Shown: positions 57,401 through 64,000 of the stretch, in pieces
Layout: the number at the start of each line of letters is the position of its first letter
How positions within the stretch are numbered: position 1 is the first letter of the stretch
DNA from: Periconia sp. R9002
Taxonomy: Eukaryota; Ascomycota; Dothideomycetes; Pleosporales; Periconiaceae
Assembly (NCBI GenBank): GCA_023627715.1
Contig: JAMAHW010000091.1
Span: 1-64,000, forward strand
Direction of reading: 5' to 3'
Length of the DNA: 64,000 nucleotides
The notes under the pieces: model-generated
What the model saw: the letters and a program-made list of their open reading frames with translations, nothing else
Databases searched by the model: none
Told to the model about the DNA's origin: nothing
Position numbers and translations under genes: made by a program

Positions 57401-58834
57401 ATTGCTTCCAAGCATCCAAAGATTTGGGCTCCATTTATTCTATGGAAAATGCTTCTTCAGTATGTAGTCGAGGCGGAGGGAGTGGATTACATATAGATAT
57501 GGATCTAGCTGTGAGCAAAAAAAAATCGGCCACCTCTGCATGTTCACATGGTCGTCGGTGAATGGTGATGCTGATAGCAAGACTTGAAATGCCTCACTAG
57601 CAGAATTCGAGAAAGATGAGGATGAGTTTGGAGCAATTTATTAGTGTTTTGATACATATACAATATGGCCGCAAGACGAATAGTTTCCGGGTTCCGTGGG
57701 AATATCAACAGCCTCTTTTTGAGGTTAAGGAAGTGCATTGATTTAGCTGCCTGCTTGAGGTTCCAATCACAATATAGTCCCGTTGTAGCAGGTAGCACCT
57801 GCGCTTGGTGGAAAGTGCGCTGTCCCAATGAATTTCACCACTACATCATCAACTTCTTTCTGTTGTCCTTACTTCTCATTTCTCGTTTTTCTTTATCTTA
57901 CAGCTCATCTCTCACGATTTCCTCACGCTTTCGATCTTTCCATGACCTCACCTCGATAATGCTTCCTCGTTGTTCACAAACACCACGCTTTCATTCTTCA
58001 AGTGGGCCCAAGGAGGAATGCACATTGTCGTCTCCTACCTCGTCGCGATCCATGTTAAGCATATGACATATCAACAGATTGGTCCCTCCCAACGTATCAC
58101 ACATGACTTGCAGCTGGATGCGGCATTCCCGTTTCGCATCTGTAATATATGCTACAGTAGTGGCTTTGGCTGCAAGGGATTTGCTAGAGGTTCAATTCCT
58201 CGAGGGGCGTTCGTTGACACCAAGGAGGGCTGGTTAATGGTTCTTCGGATCCTTCGCACCGCACCACTCAGCTACGATTGCGCTCTGGCTAACAAGTCGT
58301 AACGATTTTTGTGGCTTTTCTAGGATATCCGGACATCTCAACGTTTCTTCTCGTTCGCCTGTCTTCGAGAACCGATGATTCGATCATTTTTGTCAGTCTA
58401 GTGAAAACTCCGTCGCTCTATTTCTCTACCCGTACTTCCTTCAAATGTTGTCCATAGACCAAGGTTCACGATCTAGGCAATATTCAGCACTTGAGGTGAG
58501 ATGAAAATCATTTCTGCATTTCAAATGTTTGCAAAACTTATGCCGATATCCGACAATGCATCATTACACGTTCATACTAGGTATTCATTACTAGTCTCGC
58601 GGTATCAAAGGAATCTTAGTGCATTATCAGGTCACAGTGATCGATATTGATTCACGTACTTACTGCATTAGGACATCTGGGCCTACTCGTCCAATCATGT
58701 CTTGAGGAGTAATAGAGATTGATAAGATAACGGGCCACCCCTAGCGTGTTGGCTTCAAAGGTTACAGCGCTTATGTACCTTGTTTCCTACAAACTGTACC
58801 CAAGTTCAACGTCGAAAATTCCATACAGAGAGCA
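54445..58834. other. 4.4-kb gene-free gap
   Basis: No gene is supportable. The first ~400 bases, pyrimidine-rich on the minus strand, fit the eEF3 leader and promoter. Open frames at 55085-55642, 55621-56055, 57665-58066 and 57970-58302 overlap each other, are Ser/Pro/Cys/His-rich and match no family. A GGTTCAATTCC motif near 58190 looks like a tRNA T-loop, but no cloverleaf can be built. The rest is AT-rich with A/T runs. Confidence 0.5.
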
Positions 58835-60076
58835 ATGGCACAGCAATCTGTTTTCGGTTCCGGACAATCACTATCCAATGTCTCTATTCCTGCATCCCCG
58901 TTGTATCCTCAGCCAACGATTGAATTATGCAGCTCAGCAGATGTCACTCTGTTGCTCGGCGAGGAAGAGCAACGCGTCGGCGCGTCCATTGCGGCTATGC
59001 GAAATGCAAGTCCAGTATGGGCGGCCATGTTATCTGGTCGTTGGGCCGAAAGCGAAAATTCTGAGATTGCTTTCCCAGATGATGACATTGAAGCTATGCT
59101 TCTAGTCCTCCGTATCGCGCACACCCGCTTTAGTGAGATCCCCCAAAAAAACGGTTTGTCGTTTCAGCTCCTACTTGACGTCGCCGTGGTATGCGACAAG
59201 TATGACCTTGTCCATATGGTTCGACCTTTCCTGGACCTGCATTGCTGGGCTGCATCTTACTCCTACCCATTGTATACTGGACCTGGCTATTCCGGATGGT
59301 TATTCATCGCTTGGACGTTCGGTTACGCTGACAGTTTCGATGAACTCGCCAGGCACCTGGCTTTCACGACTTCTGTGAGGCCACTCAGTTTCCCCAGAAC
59401 GGGGCTCAAATACATAGTGACAACGAGTAAGGGCAAGGAGGTGGAACAGACAATGCCTCCCGGCATCCTCGGTAAGTGATTCCCTCCTTAGACTAGATCT
59501 GGCATGAGTATGGGCTCATACAATATGCAATCAAGTTTGTCACACTTTTATAAATCAGCCCACTAACATATTGATATAGATAGTATTCTTCAGGTGCGTC
59601 GGAATGCTTTGGCTGCGGCGTTGGAAGCAATGTACAGAATACTTGACATAGCACTCGTAGATACGCAATGCGTAGCCAGAACCAAAGACAACAAACCGAT
59701 AGATGCCTCAGCGTGTCGTGCGCAGATTTTAGGGACCCTCCTACCACAACTGATGTCAATTTCTATGTACCCAGTCCGCATGCAGGCACAAAGTGGTTCA
59801 TGGAGCGTCAGCGATCTGCAGGAGAAGATTCAAGCCATCAAACCCAGTCCACACAAGTCTTACGATATTTGGCAACTGTACCACTACCGAATTCATGACT
59901 ATCCTCTCTCGATGGAGACAAAATTGGAGGCATATGAAAAACAGGGGTTAATTGTTCATGATTCATGTACCGCCCGGCTCGATTTTTCAGCCGCAGTTCA
60001 AAAAGTGGTCGATCAAATGCCTTCACCGACTCTAGACTCACATAGGCGGCATATAGAAGAGCAGGCAAAGAAGTGA
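58835..60076 (+). CDS. BTB/POZ-domain protein of fungal type
   Basis: Two exons (58835-59471, 59580-60076) give 377 aa; the intron is 108 nt. Residues ~28-130 hold a BTB-like domain: SSADVTLLLGEEEQRVGASIAAMRNASPVWAAMLSGRWAES, DDIEAMLLVLRIAHTRFSEIP, then FQLLLDVAVVCDKYDLVHMVRPFL. This matches the fungal BTB family in which the domain is followed by a helical, poorly conserved C-terminus and no DNA-binding or kelch part. Some BTB proteins bring substrates to Cullin-3 ubiquitin ligases, but the fungal family is mostly unstudied. It lies alone at the far side of a 4.4-kb gap. Family call is good; function open. Confidence 0.78.
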
Positions 60077-61426
60077 TGTAGGGCAGAATGACGACATTCT
60101 ACGCAGGAGTTATCGTGGACTCATATGATTTTCTCTTATCTTCGTCATTCTTCCTCAACTTTCCTAATTTCTCTATGAGGAAGCTATAAACGGTAGTCTT
60201 AAAGTAGGCTCAGTTCATCATCCAGAAACGTACATATACAGAAAAGGAGATTGAGAGTTGGATCGCTGCAAACCCAATCCATAGTTTATGATACTATTTC
60301 GGTCTTGATGTGAGTAGTTTTGGATACCATCTGTACGTACCTAGGTATTCATGATCACTCTTCGCTTCCATGGAGTCAGCAAACATTTCGCCAGTGTCAA
60401 TAATTTCATAATTTCAAAATATGGTTCGTCCGAACTCTGAATTTGATGAGAGCATGGCTTGGTATTACTCACACCTGTGCATGTTTACTTAGCGAGCATA
60501 TATTTCCGCGCACTGTTAATCATTATTGTATAATCGCTGATGTGGGAAGCGGTACGCCGTCATATGGAAGAAATTTCCGATGAAAAGAATTGTATAACAT
60601 CGATGATTGCGGCACAAACATGGCTATGGTTGTAGAGGAATCGCAGTGAAAACGGCTATTCTTGTGGGATGCAAAGTATATGGTACCCCCTGTAGCTAAA
60701 TATGTCATTCGACACGTCTTGATCGTAGAGTGCGCAACTCCCAACAGCAACTTCCTGCAAGTGTCGTCCACCACACCCGACTTCCACCGCCCATTTTTGA
60801 TCGCCAACGCCAACTCTCTTGATCTTCCGTTCGCAACCAAACCCTCATCACTATCCATGACACTCAGGACCTCAGAGCCACTTCCAAACATTGGCGGACA
60901 TGACCCCCCTCGCCGAGAATCTCTTCTCAAGACAAGGTGAGTACTTTCCCCAAAGTCATAAAGCGCGGTGTCATCAGCAGTCCATAGGTGAGACTTCTAC
61001 CCTCACTCACCACGAAGTAGTAGATACTACTACTGAGAGTGGTAAGGTTGAGGGGTGGAGGGTGCTTTTATATTGCATAGGACTTCCGTCCCATCTAATC
61101 GGTCGCACATAGAATGACTCAAAGAAATTTGGAGCAGGCTTCTGGCACCAATGCCGCTTTACTTTTTGACAAAAGCTTTTCGTTGACGTTCTTCGTACCG
61201 CTCCTTGCATTCTGTGCACCCATGGTACTCATGACCCGATATCCTGGTATTGTTCCGCAGTGCGGCATTCTACAATCATTCCTACAATTTCACTCATCTG
61301 CTGCACGATAGCTATATATGACGCCTACAAGTGCAGTCGCAACAACCAATGATGTAACGACAGTGATAACGATACATCTAGACAAGAATTGAAAAGAGCG
61401 TTCTACTCCAGATAACAATCATCTCG
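60077..61426. other. convergent intergenic region with possible mini-gene
   Basis: About 1.35 kb, no firm gene. At 60900 an ATG after a pyrimidine-rich leader-like stretch opens MTPLAENLFSRQ and meets a consensus donor (GTGAGT) at 60937; splicing to 60988 would continue GETSTLTHHEVVDTTTES. No family is recognised and the onward path ends quickly, so it is not entered as a gene. Confidence 0.4.
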
Positions 61427-63021
61427 CTAATGATTCAACCTGGTCTTCCGATCCTCAATATGAATATTTTCGTACGTCTCCTTATCCCAGTACTTGCGAA
61501 CAAGCTCAAGAGGCTCTTTCAGTTCGACATCCACACTCTGCGTCCCCGTCTCGGCGGGAAACCGAGCGAATCCAACCGTAGAATCTGTGCGCTCGGCGTC
61601 TATAGACGACATGCGCTGAGAAGTTCGCGTCCAGAAGGTGAACCTCGAGCCCATCGGGGTGTGAGGCCAGATGCGGCTGAGAAAACTCTTCGGCGGCCTC
61701 TTGTGGCCGATGGTCGTCGGCTTGTTGCTCGGATCGTCGTTCGCGCTCGGCTTTTGTGTGAGCCGCGAGAACATCTTTTTGACCTTATCAGGCATGATGC
61801 GGACGAACAGCATCCGAATCGAAGGGAGTGAAATGCAGACGTAGATCGAGAGGGCTTCCAAATCAGTCCATATCATGCCTTCGCCGTAGTTCCAGCTGGG
61901 GTCCAGTGACTGTTTGAAATTGGGGTTGGCCTTGAGTCGGAGCGCCGTCGCGATGCAGCCGAACGCACCGATGCTGAGTAGACCGCCGACGGCGAGTTTC
62001 TTGAGCCGACTGATGTGAAGAGATCGGATAAATGTGATTGGTAAGGCGAGCAGTATGGCGTCTTGCACTATAGCACTTACGCCCACCGCGAACCCGATAC
62101 CTGAAACATCCTTACATTTTCCTTTAATATCGAGATCCCAAAACCCCGGTACCGGGTCGCAGGTGAAGATGGTGACGAAACAAAGGACCAGGGTGTTGAC
62201 AGCGATAAAGGCCAAGACGGTGTAAGCGATGATGCGAAAACGAGGAATCTGGAAAATCTCCATGTAGAATAGGACGACGGAAGCTTTGAGAACTCCCAGG
62301 ACGGCGATGTATACAATGGCAGCGATATAAACTGATCAAATCAGCGCGTATCTTTTGTCCAATGGCAAGTAACTCACACAAGCGGAGGATAGGGAGAAGT
62401 CTGCCATCCTGAAGATCCCATAGATGCAATCCAAGCCCCAAGTAAATCACTGGCCTCGTTAGAAAAGTCCGTGGATCGTAGAATTTGTCTCGCATACTGG
62501 TAAAAGTGCAGCCCATAGGGACGGCTTGCAAAAAGAATGCAATAGTGAGAACAAGGTCGTCCAACGATAGTCGTTTAGCAACATATTTCCCTGTAAGTCG
62601 GAGAAAGACCGACAAAGCAATGCAGACATATGTGACGAGCAGGACCCAGAACATTTCCTTCCGGCTCGATTCATGGGGAAGGTTGCACAGATCTGCTTGA
62701 ACTCTTGAAGTGTTTTGGATATCGGCCATTGTGCATTTTGCGAGAAGGCACCTGGAGAGATCTGCTGTAAGCTTGTCATTGGTGCAGACGCAATGCTGAT
62801 CGTCTGGAGCACAGCCGCTTGTCGATATGAGCGGAATCATACATTGAATCTGCAACATCCAAATCAGCCTCGATCTTTATATTCAAGCATACGATACTTA
62901 CAGTGCATGGCGGGAGATCGGCAATGGTCAAATTTCGTCCCGCGATGCTGTTCGCGAAGGCTCCTTGAATAATAATGGCCAAAGAAAATAGGATGATGAA
63001 TGTGTGCGTGCGTACACTCAT
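61427..63021 (-). CDS. CFEM-domain seven-helix receptor (Pth11-like)
   Basis: Three exons (63021-62902, 62849-62378, 62331-61427) give 498 aa; introns are 52 and 46 nt. A signal peptide (~1-24) is followed by a CFEM domain with eight Cys (LPPC, IQC, SGC, QHC, VC, SRC, AKC, DLC), split by the first intron. Seven hydrophobic segments follow, from MFWVLLVTYVCIALSVFL to LEALSIYVCISLPSIRMLFV, with a cytosolic tail of about 110 residues rich in Ser/Thr/Lys. This is the Pth11-like CFEM-GPCR layout of filamentous ascomycetes; in the rice-blast fungus Pth11 senses surface cues before infection. The ligand and any link to infection here are unknown. The joints are secure because each restores the Cys pattern or a helix (LRLFYIAAIVYIAV). 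Confidence 0.87.
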
Positions 63022-64000
63022 GGTGGTGACAGTCTCTATCGAGAGATAACGGGATATCCTCTTTGAAGAAATGGCGAGAAATTCTTATTAACACTTAATA
63101 TTCAAAACTTTTTTGAACTGGGCTGCCCAGCCTAGGTAGTATACGTACTATTTCAAGTGCCCACAACTCATGGCGAGGGAACATCTCTTTGGTTCACAAA
63201 CATCGTCAACGGTCCGGTTGTGGCGTTGAAACCCATCGGCATACCTTCACATCTCGCGAGGTTTCCCCAATTAGGTTCCTTCTAGCCCAAAGTATGATTT
63301 GTAGATTTAGAGTAGAGACTAGGTCGCACTAACAGTAAGTGGAACCTGGGGAATTTGATACTGCGGAAATTTACATATAATGGATTCAGATCCGCGACAA
63401 CAGGACTATTACAGCACATCGACCTGATTCGTAAGTATCTACCTATTCTCACAAAAGCTCGTGATAATAGCTGTGACGAGGCCCTGCATATGTAGTTTTT
63501 GAGATCAACACTAGCATGATAAGAGGATGGCTACAATGGATCTCGACGGTTCTGTGGATTCTAAAATATTCACAGATTGCTACTTGCAGTGCTTCCCCGC
63601 ATACATATCTCCATGTACCCTGTGTCGTGGGGGACAACCCCGCTCGGCATCAGTATCCTACCGTACACTACGGTGTATCTTCACATCGATCGGAGCCACG
63701 CAGGATTGTCTCAAGATAGCCAAGATCTGCCGATACTGTTACATAAATGTAAATACTCTAAACTTTGAATTGTACGACAACTCTAGATAACCATTGGTAA
63801 GGACGCCAAGCGAGTTCGCGCCCTCATCGAAACATTTTCAGGTGCTCGCATCCAACCAGAGTGCTGTCATGATAAACTAATACGACGATTGCCCCAATAG
63901 ATTACTCTAACTTTCAAATGCTGAGCATGGAAGGTCGTTTCATCGGGACAGAGGCGCCAAACACAAGTAATGATAGCTTCACCTAAAACATTTTATCTTT
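63022..64000. other. intergenic region to window end
   Basis: AT-rich, with no recognisable gene. The frames at 63516-63790 overlap in all three plus-strand phases and have no family features. Confidence 0.5.

Noticed and set aside
58141..58215. tRNA-like T-loop (GGTTCAATTCC)
   Set aside because: The T-stem is imperfect, and no acceptor stem, D-arm or anticodon arm can be paired at tRNA distances.

Overview
The window is nuclear DNA of a filamentous ascomycete (Pezizomycotina; Dothideomycetes is my guess). Most genes carry short introns of 46-146 nt with GT..AG ends and CTRAC-like branch points. Fungus-restricted families are present: elongation factor 3, a CFEM-domain receptor, a full-length fungal multidrug ABC transporter and a chitin deacetylase with a chitin-binding domain. 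Nineteen protein genes can be supported well. They lie on both strands, without operons, separated by AT-richer spacers dotted with TACCTACC-like microsatellites. I found no tRNA, rRNA, CRISPR or intact transposon.

Layout. 0-3 kb: gene-free. 3-8.5 kb: a KH-domain RNA-binding protein and a mitochondrial rhodanese (+). 8.7-9.3 kb: a truncated, mutation-scarred gene copy (-). 9.9-11.4 kb: a wax-synthase-like acyltransferase (+). 11.8-14.2 kb: an Atos/DUF4210 protein (-). 15.2-15.9 kb: Fyv7-like rRNA processing factor (+). 17-21.3 kb: TTC27/Emw1-like TPR protein and a glycine-zipper protein (both -). 23.6-27.9 kb: multidrug ABC transporter (+). 28-33 kb: an AT-richer accessory pocket with a zinc-finger gene between two diverged direct repeats. 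33.3-34.5 kb: three-repeat Myb protein (-). 37.3-41.7 kb: divergent BMS1 and a PBI2-like inhibitor. 42-43.5 kb: mitochondrial PDK/BCKDK-type kinase (-). 45-46.2 kb: chitin deacetylase (+). 46.5-49.8 kb: GPI inositol-deacylase Bst1 (-). 51-54.4 kb: eEF3 (-). 54.4-58.8 kb: long gene-free gap. 58.8-60.1 kb: BTB protein (+). 61.4-63 kb: CFEM receptor (-).

Functional themes. Ribosome production and translation: Fyv7, Bms1, Emw1-like and eEF3. Cell surface and secretion: Bst1, chitin deacetylase, CFEM receptor and ABC pump. Mitochondria: rhodanese and the PDK-type kinase. The genes are not an obvious metabolic cluster.

The most unusual signal links 8.7-9.3 kb with 28.8-32.0 kb. The small gene near 9 kb is a partial duplicate of the 5' half of the zinc-finger gene near 30 kb. 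An intron at the same place is recognisably similar. At the broken end, a 63-bp alignment has 13 differences and all are C-to-T or G-to-A in the short copy, mostly in CpA/TpG context; one creates the stop codon. This is the footprint expected of repeat-induced point mutation (RIP). The short copy also encodes a consensus PCNA-interaction (PIP) motif. The full-length gene is flanked by two related non-coding repeats.
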